Of a stretch of 64,000 bases of DNA, positions 51,651-60,899 are shown piece by piece. The stretch lies in contig JBBRYJ010000003.1 in assembly GCA_038237745.1 (NCBI GenBank), positions 1 through 64,000 of the forward strand, read 5' to 3'. This DNA is from DASQEH01 sp038237745 (lineage in GTDB: Bacteria; Actinomycetota; Actinomycetes; Propionibacteriales; Nocardioidaceae). Both the position numbers and the translations under genes were made by a program. The notes below the pieces were generated by a model, which saw nothing but the letters and a program-made list of their open reading frames with translations, made no database searches and was not told the DNA's origin. Numbering within the stretch: position 1 is the first letter of the stretch; each line of letters opens with the position of its first letter.

Positions 51651-51983
51651 GCCGCACACGATAGGACCTCGAAGCCGACAGCCCGACCTGGCCGACCCGG
51701 CTCGTCGCCCGAGTCCGCCGGCTCGTCCGCCCGACAGACCTCCTCATCCCCTGGACAGACCTCCTCATCACCGACCGGACACTCCCTCACCCGCAAAGGG
51801 GGCCCCTCCGGAGGCCCAAACGGGTGCCGACGCGTGTCTGGTCGGGAGTGGCCGCGCCCGCCGGAAGTCAGGGGTGAGTCAGGGGAAACCCGATGGCTCT
51901 GGCGGTCGGGAGGTCGCTACCGTTGTCACGCGAGAGTGGGCAGTGGAGCACACGTCTCGAAAGCCGACCGGTGCGAGGGAGCA
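51651..51983. promoter_or_regulatory. divergent intergenic region with a 2-copy tandem repeat
   Basis: About 330 bases separate nfo and the ABC ATPase gene and must contain both promoters. A 16-base unit GACAGACCTCCTCATC occurs at 51733-51748 and 51754-51769 (period 21). This is two helical turns, so it could be a paired protein-binding site. No gene is seen here. Confidence 0.6.
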
Positions 51984-52775
51984 ATGTCCGAGACGTCTGC
52001 TGTGACGACCCATTCTGTCGACGGGGTCGCTGCGCGAACAGTCGACCTGACCAAGGTGTACGGCGAAGGGGACGCGTCTGTCGCGGCTCTCGACGGGGTG
52101 TCGATCGAGTTCCGCCGAGGTGAGTTCACGGCCGTGATGGGGCCCTCGGGGTCCGGCAAGTCGACGTTGATGCACTGTATGGCGGCGCTCGACACGTCGT
52201 CGAGCGGCGAGGTCCACCTCGGCGAGACCGTCCTGAGCGGGTTGAGCGACAAGTCGCTCACCAACCTCCGCAGAGACAAGATCGGCTTCGTGTTCCAGGC
52301 GTACAACCTGGTGCCTACCCTGACCGCCGAGGAGAACATCGTGCTGCCCCTCGCGATCGCGGGTCGGAGGCCGGACCCGGAATGGTTCGACACCGTCATC
52401 GACACCATCGGACTCCGGCCCCGCCTCAGACACCGCCCCAACGAGCTCTCGGGTGGGCAACAGCAGCGCGTCGCCTGCGCCCGCGCGCTCGTGTCCCGGC
52501 CGGAGATCGTCTTCGCCGACGAGCCGACCGGCAACCTCGACTCGAGCGCCAGCGCAGAGGTGCTCGGCTTCCTCCGACGCAGCGTCGACGACTATGGGCA
52601 GACGATCGTGATGGTCACCCACGACCCGATCGCCGCCGGCTATACCGACCGGGTGGTCTTCCTCGCCGACGGCAAGGTCGTCGCCGAGCTGCGCGGCCCG
52701 ACGGCCGACACCGTGCTGGAGCAGATGAAGGTACTGAGCCTGGAGTCCGTCAGCGGTACCGCGGCCGGAGTCTGA
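51984..52775 (+). CDS. ABC transporter ATP-binding protein (MacB/LolD-type)
   Basis: 263 residues from ATG 51984 (AGGGAG upstream). It has Walker A GPSGSGKSTLMHCMA, Q-loop FQAYNLVPTLTAEEN, signature LSGGQQQRVACARAL, Walker B EIVFADEPTGNLD and switch His VTHDPIAA. This subfamily pairs with FtsX/MacB-type permeases, as the next gene confirms. It probably exports peptides or antibiotics, or works in envelope remodelling; the substrate is unknown. The permease starts five bases after its stop. Confidence 0.93.
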   Translation: MSETSAVTTHSVDGVAARTVDLTKVYGEGDASVAALDGVSIEFRRGEFTAVMGPSGSGKSTLMHCMAALDTSSSGEVHLGETVLSGLSDKSLTNLRRDKIGFVFQAYNLVPTLTAEENIVLPLAIAGRRPDPEWFDTVIDTIGLRPRLRHRPNELSGGQQQRVACARALVSRPEIVFADEPTGNLDSSASAEVLGFLRRSVDDYGQTIVMVTHDPIAAGYTDRVVFLADGKVVAELRGPTADTVLEQMKVLSLESVSGTAAGV

Positions 52776-52780
52776 GCAGG

Positions 52781-55327
52781 ATGCTGAAGGTCACCTGGCG
52801 CAACCTCGTCGCCCGCAAGCTCCGACTCGCTCTCAGCGGTTTCGCCATCGTCTTGGGTGTCGCGTTCGTCGCAGGCTCCTTCATCTTCACCGACGCGCTG
52901 GGCGGTGCCTTCGATGGGATCATCAAAGGCACGACTGCCGACGTAGAGGTGGCACCCAAGGGGGCCGGTGACTTCAGCTCTGCCGAAGACTCGCGCACGG
53001 TTCCGGCATCCGTGCTGGCCGACCTCAAGGCCCTCCCGGACGCTGCGGCGGTCGCCGGCAACGACCAGGTACAAGGCGTCTACGTCATCGGGTCCGGCGG
53101 CAAGGTGGTGGGTGGCAACGGTCCTCCGGGGCTCGCGTTCAACTACACCACGACCAAGGCCATCACCGGCAATCAGATCATCACCCTCGCCTCAGGATCG
53201 CTGCCCACCGGACCAGGGGAGATCGCCCTCGACGAGGCGTCGGCCGACAAGGCTGGCTACCGCATCGGCGACTCCGTCCCCCTGGTCACGCCCGGCACGG
53301 AGCCGAGGCTGGAGGCGAAGCTCACCGGCCTGGTCAAGTTCGGCTCAGAAGGGGGTCTGGTCGGTGCCACATTGACCATCTTCGACCGCGACGCGATGCT
53401 GCCGTTGTTCTTCCACGGCAGGGACGTCTACACAGGAATCTCCATGACCGCGGCCGACGGGGTCTCGCAGCAGCAGCTCGCCGACGAAGCCAACAAGCTC
53501 CTCCCTACCGGTGTGACCGCTCGCGAAGGCGACAAGGTCGCCAAGGACAACGAGGATGCGATAGGACAGGCCCTCGGGTTCATCAACATATTCCTCCTCG
53601 TCTTCGCCGCTGTTGCCGTGGTGGTCGGCACCTTCTTGATCATCAACACGTTCTCGATCCTGGTAGCCCAGCGCAGCCGTGAGCTCGCCCTGCTGAGGGC
53701 CATGGGCGCCTCGAGACGACAGGTCAACCGCTCGGTCCTGACCGAGGCCTTCGCCGTGGGACTGATCGGGTCCACCATCGGTATCGGGGCGGGCTACCTG
53801 CTCGCCATCGGGCTGAAGGGACTCTTCGGGGCTATCGGCCTCGACCTCGGTGGGGCGAGCTTCCCGGTCCTGCCGCGCACGATCGTCATCTCGTACGTCG
53901 TCGGTCTCGTGGTGACGATGATCGCGGCATACCTGCCGGCGCGGCGGGCCGCCCGTATCGCGCCGGTCGCAGCGATGCGCGACGACGTGGCGCTGCCGGA
54001 GGCGTCGCTCAGGCGTCGGATGATCGTGGGTGCCGTGCTCGTCGTGGCCGGAGTGGCGTCGATGGCGGCCGGGTTCGCCGGCTCGGGCGGCAAGGGGTTG
54101 TCGCTGATCGGGCTCGGCATGCTGGTGATCCTGGTCGGTGTCGCGCTGATGTCGCCGGTGCTCGGTCGTCCGGTCGTCAGGGGACTCGGAGTGGTCTACA
54201 CGCGGCTCTTCGGCACGGTCGGGACCCTGGCGACGCAGAACTCGCTGCGGAACCCACGCCGAACGGCGGCAACGGCGAGCGCTCTGATGATCGGGCTCAC
54301 ACTCGTCGCTCTGATGTCGATACTGGGGCAGTCGGCGAAGGCCAGCACCGACAAGGCGATCAACGAGACGCTGACAGCGGACTTCGTCCTGTCCAACGCG
54401 ATCGGCACGCCGTTCTCGGCAACGATCGGAAACAGGATCGCGAAGCTGGACGGAGTCCAGACGGTCGCGAGGTTCCGACAGGGCCTCGGGGAGATCGACG
54501 GAAACCAGGTCTTCCTCGGGGCCGCCGACGCGACGCAGCTTGCCGACACGCTCAACGTCCCCATGACAGCAGGTCAGGTCGGCGACCTCGCCGACAAGGT
54601 CATCCTCGTGGACACCACCACGGCCGACAGCAAAAACTACGCCATCGGCGACCCGGTCGACCTGAAGCTCCAGGCGGGCACTCAGCACCTGACTGTGGGC
54701 GGGGTCTTCAAGGCGTCAGCGGCCGTGCCGGCCAACTACCTCGTGAGCCTCCACACGCTTGCCAAGGGCGGCATCAAGCCCAACGACTCGCTGCTGTTCA
54801 TCACCAAGGACCCCGGCGCCAGCACGTCGGCCATCCATGACGAGATCGAGACCATCACCAAGGACCTTCCCACCGTCACTTTGAAGGACCAGCAGGAGTT
54901 CGCGGCCGAACAGAGCAAGCAGATCGACACCTTCCTGTACATCATCTACGCCTTGCTCGGGCTCGCCGTCATCATCGCCGTGCTCGGCATCATCAACACC
55001 TTGGCGCTCTCGGTGATCGAGCGGACTAGGGAGGTCGGGCTGCTTCGCGCCGTCGGTCTGAGCCGACGGCAGCTCCGGCGGATGGTCCGGCTCGAGTCGG
55101 TCGCCATCTCGGTGCTTGGTGCGGTGCTCGGGATGACGATGGGCATCGTCTTCGGAGTGGCCCTGCAGCGGGCGATCGCCGACCAGGGGGTCGACGTCCT
55201 CGCGATCCCCTGGCTCCGGTTGGTCATCTTCGTGCTGCTCGCGGCCCTGGTCGGAGTGCTGGCCGCGGTCCTCCCGGCACGGCGGGCGGCCAAGCTCAAC
55301 GTGCTCGACGCGATCACCACCGAGTGA
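52781..55327 (+). CDS. ABC transporter permease, double FtsX/MacB type
   Basis: 848 residues from ATG 52781. It has an N-terminal helix (RLALSGFAIVLGVAFVAGSFIF) and then an extracytoplasmic MacB-like domain to ~residue 265. The first FtsX core (FAAVAVVVGTFLIINTFSILVAQRSRELALLRAMGASRRQV) follows. A second extracytoplasmic domain and second FtsX core (NTLALSVIERTREVGLLRAVGLSRRQL) complete it. Each core carries the R-S/T-R-E-x-x-L-L-R-A motif that couples to the ATPase. It forms the exporter with the upstream ATPase. Confidence 0.93.
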   Translation: MLKVTWRNLVARKLRLALSGFAIVLGVAFVAGSFIFTDALGGAFDGIIKGTTADVEVAPKGAGDFSSAEDSRTVPASVLADLKALPDAAAVAGNDQVQGVYVIGSGGKVVGGNGPPGLAFNYTTTKAITGNQIITLASGSLPTGPGEIALDEASADKAGYRIGDSVPLVTPGTEPRLEAKLTGLVKFGSEGGLVGATLTIFDRDAMLPLFFHGRDVYTGISMTAADGVSQQQLADEANKLLPTGVTAREGDKVAKDNEDAIGQALGFINIFLLVFAAVAVVVGTFLIINTFSILVAQRSRELALLRAMGASRRQVNRSVLTEAFAVGLIGSTIGIGAGYLLAIGLKGLFGAIGLDLGGASFPVLPRTIVISYVVGLVVTMIAAYLPARRAARIAPVAAMRDDVALPEASLRRRMIVGAVLVVAGVASMAAGFAGSGGKGLSLIGLGMLVILVGVALMSPVLGRPVVRGLGVVYTRLFGTVGTLATQNSLRNPRRTAATASALMIGLTLVALMSILGQSAKASTDKAINETLTADFVLSNAIGTPFSATIGNRIAKLDGVQTVARFRQGLGEIDGNQVFLGAADATQLADTLNVPMTAGQVGDLADKVILVDTTTADSKNYAIGDPVDLKLQAGTQHLTVGGVFKASAAVPANYLVSLHTLAKGGIKPNDSLLFITKDPGASTSAIHDEIETITKDLPTVTLKDQQEFAAEQSKQIDTFLYIIYALLGLAVIIAVLGIINTLALSVIERTREVGLLRAVGLSRRQLRRMVRLESVAISVLGAVLGMTMGIVFGVALQRAIADQGVDVLAIPWLRLVIFVLLAALVGVLAAVLPARRAAKLNVLDAITTE

Positions 55328-55579
55328 CCACCGCCGAGGGCAGTTGACGTTCGTCGCCCCTCAACGGCGCCCGCTGCCTCGTCGCGTCGAAGCTGTGGAC
55401 GACGATTACCGCCGGATCGGGTCGCGCTGATAATCTGGCCAGCGCCGATCCGGTCGTAAGCCGGGTCTCATCACGTCGGACCATCGGTGGGTGGATCATC
55501 GCCCTGTCGCACGGCCCGACGTGACCTCCTGTCACGGAGAGACCGTGACCGCCAAGTCCACAGGAGGTGGATGTCGCTC

Positions 55580-55870
55580 ATGCGCAACTACGAGCTCATG
55601 GTGATCCTCGACCCAGACCTCGAGGAGCGGACGGTACAACCGTCCCTCGACCAGTACCTGAACCTGGTCCGCCAAGACGGCGGCAGCGTCGAGTCCGTCG
55701 ACGTGTGGGGCCGCCGCCGGCTGGCCTACGAGGTGAACAAGAAGACCGAGGGCATCTATGCCGTTGTCACGTTGTCGGCCGAACCGGCTACGGTCAAGGA
55801 ACTCGACCGGCAGCTCGGCCTCAACGAGTCGGTGATGCGCACCAAGGTTATGCGGCCAGAGGTCCACTGA
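55580..55870 (+). CDS. rpsF: 30S ribosomal protein S6
   Basis: 96 residues from ATG 55580, matching the usual length and conserved MRNYELMVILDPD start. An in-frame ATG at 55571 would add MSL; AGGAGG at 55562-55567 fits either. It ends RTKVMRPEVH. It binds 16S rRNA together with S18, encoded two genes downstream in the rpsF-ssb-rpsR-rplI unit. Confidence 0.95.
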   Translation: MRNYELMVILDPDLEERTVQPSLDQYLNLVRQDGGSVESVDVWGRRRLAYEVNKKTEGIYAVVTLSAEPATVKELDRQLGLNESVMRTKVMRPEVH

Positions 55871-55959
55871 ACCGCTGAGCGACGCGCCCCACGGAGACGC
55901 CAGACCGATTCCCCCGGTCGTTTCACCCGAACTGACCAGCCCAAGGGAGGCCATCGCAC

Positions 55960-56472
55960 ATGGCAGGCGACACAACCATCACCGTCGTCGGAAACCTCAC
56001 CGACGACCCAGACCTGCGGTTCACCCCGAGCGGTGCAGCCGTCGCCAACTTCACCGTGGCCTCGACCCCGCGGTTCTTCGACAAGCAGACCAACGACTGG
56101 AAGGACGGCGAGGCTCTCTTCCTGCGCTGCTCCATCTGGCGCCAGGCGGCCGAGAACGTCGCCGAGACGCTCCAGCGCGGCGCTCGTGTCATCGTCTCCG
56201 GTCGTCTCAAACAGCGTTCCTACGAGACTCGCGAAGGCGAGAAGCGGACCACTTTCGAGGTTGAGGTAGACGAGATCGGCCCGTCGCTGAAGTATGCGAC
56301 GGCCAAGGTCACCAAGACCTCGCGGTCAGGGAGCGGTGGTGGTGTCGCCTCAGCCGGTAACGACCCTTGGGCGACGCCTGCAGGCCAGTCGGCCGGCGTG
56401 AGCAGCTCATCCGGCGCCGCCGGCGACCCCTGGGCGGCCCCCGCCGGAGGATCCGACGAACCGCCCTTCTGA
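55960..56472 (+). CDS. ssb: single-stranded DNA-binding protein
   Basis: 170 residues. The OB fold includes TITVVGNLTDDPDLRFTPSG, ANFTVASTPRFFDKQTNDWKDGEALFLRCSIWRQAAENVAETL and GARVIVSGRLKQRSYE. A Gly/Ser-rich linker follows and then an acidic tip, DEPPF, the usual protein-interaction tail. It protects single-stranded DNA at forks. Here it is inside the ribosomal S6-S18-L9 unit. Confidence 0.96.
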   Translation: MAGDTTITVVGNLTDDPDLRFTPSGAAVANFTVASTPRFFDKQTNDWKDGEALFLRCSIWRQAAENVAETLQRGARVIVSGRLKQRSYETREGEKRTTFEVEVDEIGPSLKYATAKVTKTSRSGSGGGVASAGNDPWATPAGQSAGVSSSSGAAGDPWAAPAGGSDEPPF

Positions 56473-56564
56473 CCGACGCGACACGACGAGCGGCATCCGC
56501 TGTCCGCCCGTTCTATCCGACCATTCCGGCGTTTTCGCCGGGCTCTGAGAAAGGGAGCACCACA

Positions 56565-56801
56565 ATGGCCAAACCAGTCGTCCGCAAACCGAAGAAGAAG
56601 GTGTGCGGGTTCTGCAAGGACAAGGCCACGTACGTCGATTACAAGGACACGACGCTGCTACGCAAGTTCATCTCCGACCGCGGGAAGATCCGAGCGCGCC
56701 GTGTCAGCGGGAACTGCACCCAGCACCAGCGCGACGTGGCCATGGCGATCAAGAATGCCCGAGAGATGGCCCTCCTTCCCTACACGTCCAGCACCCGCTG
56801 A
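56565..56801 (+). CDS. rpsR: 30S ribosomal protein S18
   Basis: 78 residues from ATG 56565. Its signature is YKDTTLLRKFISDRGKIRARRVSGNC. Three cysteines appear, in VCGFCK and NC, so it is the Cys-containing (zinc-capable) type rather than the Cys-free paralogue. Such pairs are swapped under zinc limitation in some Actinobacteria; a Cys-free copy, if any, lies outside this window. Confidence 0.96.
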   Translation: MAKPVVRKPKKKVCGFCKDKATYVDYKDTTLLRKFISDRGKIRARRVSGNCTQHQRDVAMAIKNAREMALLPYTSSTR

Positions 56802-56814
56802 GAGGAGATCGGCC

Positions 56815-57261
56815 GTGAAGCTCATCTTGACGCAGGAGGTCTCCACACTCGGCACGCCGGGCGACGTGGTCGAAGTCAAAGACGGCTACGGCCGCAACTA
56901 CCTCGTACCGCGTGGTCTTGCGATCCGTTGGACGAAGGGGGCCGAGAAGCAGATCGACTCGATAAAGAAGGCGAGGTCGGTGCGCGACGTCCGCGACATG
57001 GGCCAAGCCGATGAGATCAAGTCGAGGCTGGAGGTGATGACGGTCACCGTGCCGGCTCAGGCTGGCGGCACCGGCCGCCTGTTCGGGGCGGTCACCGTGT
57101 CGGACATCGTCGACGCCGTGAAGTCGAGTGGAGGGCCCGACATCGACAAGCGGCGCATCCTGGTCTCCAATCCGATCAAGACCCTCGGAGCCCATCAGGT
57201 AGCGGTCAAGGTGCATGACGACGTCTCCGCCACGCTGAACCTCGACGTGGTTGCGTCTTGA
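56815..57261 (+). CDS. rplI: 50S ribosomal protein L9
   Basis: 148 residues from GTG 56815 (AGGAGA just upstream). It shows the L9 N-terminal domain KLILTQEVSTLGTPGDVVEVKDGYGRNYLVPRGLA and a C-terminal domain ending GAHQVAVKVHDDVSATLNLDVV. It is the last gene of the rpsF-ssb-rpsR-rplI group. The MATE gene converges on it from the other side. Confidence 0.97.
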   Translation: MKLILTQEVSTLGTPGDVVEVKDGYGRNYLVPRGLAIRWTKGAEKQIDSIKKARSVRDVRDMGQADEIKSRLEVMTVTVPAQAGGTGRLFGAVTVSDIVDAVKSSGGPDIDKRRILVSNPIKTLGAHQVAVKVHDDVSATLNLDVVAS

Positions 57262-57318
57262 CGTGGCAAACCCGTGACGTCGTCGCCTCCCTGATATCGA
57301 CCCCGGTAACACCGGTCC

Positions 57319-58713
57319 TCACCCCCGCCCGCCGAGATCCATCTCGCGAACGTCGGCGATGGGGCCGAGCACAAGCCAGCTGTCGCCGCGTGCACGTAGC
57401 AGCAGGGTGAGCATCCGCATCACCATGAACGCCACGAACGCGGCCCACAGCCAGACGAGCCCTCCTCCCCACCAGCCGACGGCGAGAGCAAGCGGCGCGA
57501 AGACGGCAAGGTTCACCAGACCGGCCCACGCGAGGTAGCGGCCGTCGCCGGCGCCGATGAGCACGCCGTCGAGCACGAAGACTATGCCGGCCACGGGTTG
57601 GTGCAGAGCGACGATGAGAAGCACCCTCGACAGCGACTGCTGCACGGGCGGGTCGTCGGTGAACACCGGCACGAGAAGCGGCCGCACCACGAGGAGGACC
57701 GCACCCAGACCACCCCCGGTGGCGACGCCCCACCACACCATCCGCCGTGCCGCGGCGCGGGTGCCGACCGCGTCTCCCGCGCCCAGCAGCCGGCCGGTGA
57801 TCGCCTGCCCCGCAATGGCGATGGCGTCCAGAGCGAAGGCCAGGAACGTCCAGATCGTAAGGGCCACCTGATGCGCTGCGACCGCCACCGTGGAGATCGA
57901 GGCCGCGACAAAGGTTGCCAGGACGAACGTGGCCCGCAGCGTGACGGTGCGTACGACCAGCGGGAGGCCCGCGAGCCAGGCGGCCCTGATTCCGGGCAGG
58001 TGAGGAGACAGTGAGGCCTGGGATCTTCGCGCGGCACGTACGACGACGGCCACGACCGCCGCGGCTCCCCCCACCTGAGCGACTAGGGTGCCCGTCGCAG
58101 AGCCGGCGATGCCCAGGCCGAGACCGAAGACGAGTAGGACGTTGAGGCCGACGTTGACGACGTTGGCCGCGACAGCGACGAGAAGCGGTGTCCGGGTGTC
58201 CTGCAGCCCGCGGAGGACGCCGGTGGCAGCGAACATCAGCAGCAGCGCAGGTACGCCGAAAGCGGCGATGCGCAGGTAGGTGAGGGCAAACGCCGCGACG
58301 TCGTCGGCGACCCCGAACCAGCCGACGACTACCGTCGACATGCTGACGGTGGCGAGCCCGGCGAGCGCACCTATGACGACAGCGAGCCAGATGCCGTCGA
58401 TGCCGATCCTGAGGGCGGCCCGAGGGCTGTGCGCCCCGAGGTTGCGCGACACCATCGACGTGGTCCCGTAGGCCAGGAAGACGAAGACGCCGACGACCGT
58501 CTGGACGACGGTTCCCGCTATGCCGAGGGCGGCGAGCTGTGCCGTTCCCAGGTGGCCCACGATGGCGGCGTCCGCGAGGAGGAAGATCGGCTCGGATACC
58601 AGCGCTGCGAATGCAGGTACCGCGAGCCGGGCGATCTCGCGATCTTGGCGGCTGCGCACCGTACGGGTTGCCGCCAGGGCTGGTGTCGTCTCATCTGGTG
58701 GCCGCCGCCTCAT
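57319..58713 (-). CDS. MATE family efflux transporter (DinF-like)
   Basis: 464 residues from ATG 58713. About twelve helices are visible. MATE signatures include REIARLAVPAFAALVSEPIFLLADAAIVGHLGTAQLAALG, and the second half repeats the pattern (HQVALTIWTFLAFALDAIAIAGQAITGRLLGAGD). The AGQAI motif is typical of DinF-type exporters. The substrate is not predictable. It is transcribed away from dnaB, with a shared upstream region. Confidence 0.92.
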   Translation of the reverse strand: MRRRPPDETTPALAATRTVRSRQDREIARLAVPAFAALVSEPIFLLADAAIVGHLGTAQLAALGIAGTVVQTVVGVFVFLAYGTTSMVSRNLGAHSPRAALRIGIDGIWLAVVIGALAGLATVSMSTVVVGWFGVADDVAAFALTYLRIAAFGVPALLLMFAATGVLRGLQDTRTPLLVAVAANVVNVGLNVLLVFGLGLGIAGSATGTLVAQVGGAAAVVAVVVRAARRSQASLSPHLPGIRAAWLAGLPLVVRTVTLRATFVLATFVAASISTVAVAAHQVALTIWTFLAFALDAIAIAGQAITGRLLGAGDAVGTRAAARRMVWWGVATGGGLGAVLLVVRPLLVPVFTDDPPVQQSLSRVLLIVALHQPVAGIVFVLDGVLIGAGDGRYLAWAGLVNLAVFAPLALAVGWWGGGLVWLWAAFVAFMVMRMLTLLLRARGDSWLVLGPIADVREMDLGGRG

Positions 58714-59040
58714 CGCTCGGCCATTGTGCTGCAACTTTATTCTCCTCCACACCTGGGTGTTCGCCAAAGCGCTGGTCACCGTCCGAGCACCCGTCCCCGT
58801 GCGCCCGTCGTCCACCGATGTTTCCCCAGCCTGTGCACCGTCAGCACCTACTTGTCCACAGGCTTGCCCGACACGTCCACACCGCACCGGACTGGCGGAC
58901 TTCCCTTTGGCACTGGCCCCACATAGCGTCCAGTGGTCGGTTCGAGCCGGGGGCGATTGTGTCGGTGTCGAGACCTAGCGTCTGTGTTCTGGACCGACCG
59001 CGTGAGAGATGGCTGCGAGCGACGACCGAAGGGGGGAATC
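58714..59040. promoter_or_regulatory. MATE / dnaB divergent region with a DnaA box
   Basis: About 330 bases without a gene. A perfect DnaA box TTGTCCACA occurs at 58852-58860, 181 bases upstream of the dnaB start, with a looser CTGTGCACC nearby at 58831-58839. DnaA could coordinate dnaB expression with initiation, although one box alone is weak evidence. GGGGGG stands just before the dnaB GTG. Confidence 0.6.
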
Positions 59041-60897
59041 GTGACGATCGCCGAGTACCGCGGCCCTCAGCCGGTGCCGGACGACTTCGGCCGCGAGGGT
59101 CCGATCGGCCGCACGCCGCCGCAGGACGAGATCGCAGAGCAGTCCGTGCTCGGCGCCATGTTGCTGAGCAAGGACGCCATCGCCGACGTGGTCGAAGTGC
59201 TGCGCGGGGGTGACTTCTACCGACCTGCGCACGAGCTCGTCTTCGACGCGGTGCTCGACCTCTACGGGAGAGGCGAGCCTGCTGATGCGATCACCGTTGC
59301 AGCCGAGCTGACGCGGCAGGGCGACATCGCCCGGACGGGCGGCGCACCGTACCTGCACACGCTGGTCGCCGGTGTGCCGGTGGCGGCCAACGCCGGGTAC
59401 TACGCGGCGATCGTGCGCGACAAGGCCATCCTGCGGCGTCTTGTCGACGCCGGCACCAAGATCGTCCAGATCGGTTACGCCGCCGAGGGGCAGGTCGACG
59501 ACGTGGTCGACCAGGCGCAGGCCGAGATCTACAGCGTGACCGACCGACGGGCGTCGGAGGATTACGCGCCGCTGGCCGACATCATGGAGCTCACCATCGA
59601 CGAGCTCGAGGCGATCGGCAACCGCGATGGCGTGATGGCAGGGGTTCCGACCGGGTTCGCCGAGCTCGACGACCTCACCAACGGCCTGCACGGCGGACAG
59701 ATGGTCATCGTGGCCGCGCGACCAGCGATCGGCAAGGCGCTGGAGCTCGACACGGCACTGCCCACGCCTCGCGGATGGACCACGATGGCCGAGGTCGCGG
59801 TGGGTGACGAGCTGATCGGTGCGGACGGCCTCGCGACCACTGTCGTCGCGGCAACCGACACGCTGGCCGGCCGGCCGTGCTATCGCGTCGAGTTCTCCGA
59901 CGGTTCCAGTGTCGTGGCCGACGCTCAGCACGAGTGGATGACCGAGTCGGGTGCCGAGCGCGGTATCCACACGACGCAGGCGCTCGCGCGTGAGATCGCC
60001 GGTGGAGCGCTGCACACCGTCTCGAGCCCCGAGCCTCTGCGCGGGCCGGCGGCGCTGACCCATTGGACCCGGCCGAGCTGTCAGCGCAGCGTCGCTGCCG
60101 GCTGGAAGATCGTTGCGGTCGCTCGTGTCGCGAGCGTGCCTGTGAGGTGCGTCGAGGTGGACAACGCAGATCATCTGTACCTCGTGACCCGGGCCATGAT
60201 TCCGACCCACAACTCGACGCTCGGTCTCGACATCGCGCGCTCGGCGTCCATCAAGAACGGGCTCACCAGCGTCATCTTCTCGCTGGAGATGAGCCGCACC
60301 GAGATCACCATGCGCCTGCTGTCCGCCGAGGCGCGTATCCCGCTCAACCACATGCGTAACGGCAAGATGGGAGACGACGACTGGAACAAGCTGGTCCGCA
60401 AGATGGGGGAGGTGTCCGAGGCTCCGCTCTTCATCGACGACTCGCCGAACCTCACGATGATGGAGATCCGGGCCAAGGCACGGCGGCTCAAGCAGCGCCA
60501 CGACCTCCGCCTCATCGTGATCGACTACCTCCAGCTGATGACCTCCGGCAAGAAGGTCGAGTCGCGCCAGCTCGAGGTGTCGGAGTTCTCGCGGTCGATC
60601 AAGCTGCTGGCCAAGGAGCTCGACGTGCCTGTCATCGCCATCTCCCAGCTCAACCGAGGCTCGGAGCAGCGCACCTCGAAACGCCCACTCCTCTCAGACC
60701 TCCGTGAGTCCGGGTCCTTGGAGCAAGACAGCGACATGGTGATCCTGCTGCATCGAGAGGACGTCTACGAGAAGGATTCGACCCGCCCGGGGGAGGCCGA
60801 CCTGATCGTGGCCAAGCACCGCAACGGCCCCACCAAGGACCTCGTCCTGGCGTTCCAGGGCCATTACTCCCGCTTCGTCGACATGGCGCAGGGATAG
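59041..60897 (+). CDS. dnaB: replicative DNA helicase DnaB containing a mini-intein
   Basis: 618 encoded residues from GTG 59041, a 159-residue intein plus a 459-residue helicase after splicing. The N-terminal domain has QDEIAEQSVLGAMLLSKDAI and GGDFYRPAHELVFDAVLDLY. The RecA-fold core begins at MAGVPTGFAELDDLTNGLH. Walker A (ARPAIGK/STLGLD) is split by the intein. Then follow SLEMSRTEI, LIVIDYLQLM, ISQLNRGSEQR, LLSDLRESGSLEQDSDMVILLHRE and LAFQGHYSRF. The hexamer unwinds DNA at the fork and works with DciA. Without splicing the ATP site would be broken, so activity depends on the intein. Confidence 0.97.
   Translation: MTIAEYRGPQPVPDDFGREGPIGRTPPQDEIAEQSVLGAMLLSKDAIADVVEVLRGGDFYRPAHELVFDAVLDLYGRGEPADAITVAAELTRQGDIARTGGAPYLHTLVAGVPVAANAGYYAAIVRDKAILRRLVDAGTKIVQIGYAAEGQVDDVVDQAQAEIYSVTDRRASEDYAPLADIMELTIDELEAIGNRDGVMAGVPTGFAELDDLTNGLHGGQMVIVAARPAIGKALELDTALPTPRGWTTMAEVAVGDELIGADGLATTVVAATDTLAGRPCYRVEFSDGSSVVADAQHEWMTESGAERGIHTTQALAREIAGGALHTVSSPEPLRGPAALTHWTRPSCQRSVAAGWKIVAVARVASVPVRCVEVDNADHLYLVTRAMIPTHNSTLGLDIARSASIKNGLTSVIFSLEMSRTEITMRLLSAEARIPLNHMRNGKMGDDDWNKLVRKMGEVSEAPLFIDDSPNLTMMEIRAKARRLKQRHDLRLIVIDYLQLMTSGKKVESRQLEVSEFSRSIKLLAKELDVPVIAISQLNRGSEQRTSKRPLLSDLRESGSLEQDSDMVILLHREDVYEKDSTRPGEADLIVAKHRNGPTKDLVLAFQGHYSRFVDMAQG
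59737..60213 (+). other. class 3 mini-intein in the DnaB Walker A site
   Basis: 159 residues inserted between the Lys of GK and the Ser of STLGLD. The first residue is Ala, not Cys or Ser, so the standard N-terminal nucleophile is absent. Block features: ALPTPRGWTTMAEVAVGDELIG at the start, then DAQHEW with W67. VRCVEVDNADHLYLVTRAMIPTHN supplies C138 in block F, T157 and the terminal His-Asn, with Ser as the +1 residue. W, C and T are the W-C-T triplet of class 3 inteins, which use the block-F Cys first. No homing-endonuclease domain fits in this length. Confidence 0.93.
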
Positions 60898-60899
60898 CG

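Noticed and set aside
58975..60501. A 508-residue minus-strand open frame over dnaB
   Set aside because: It is antisense to the well-supported helicase and intein; no motif is seen.
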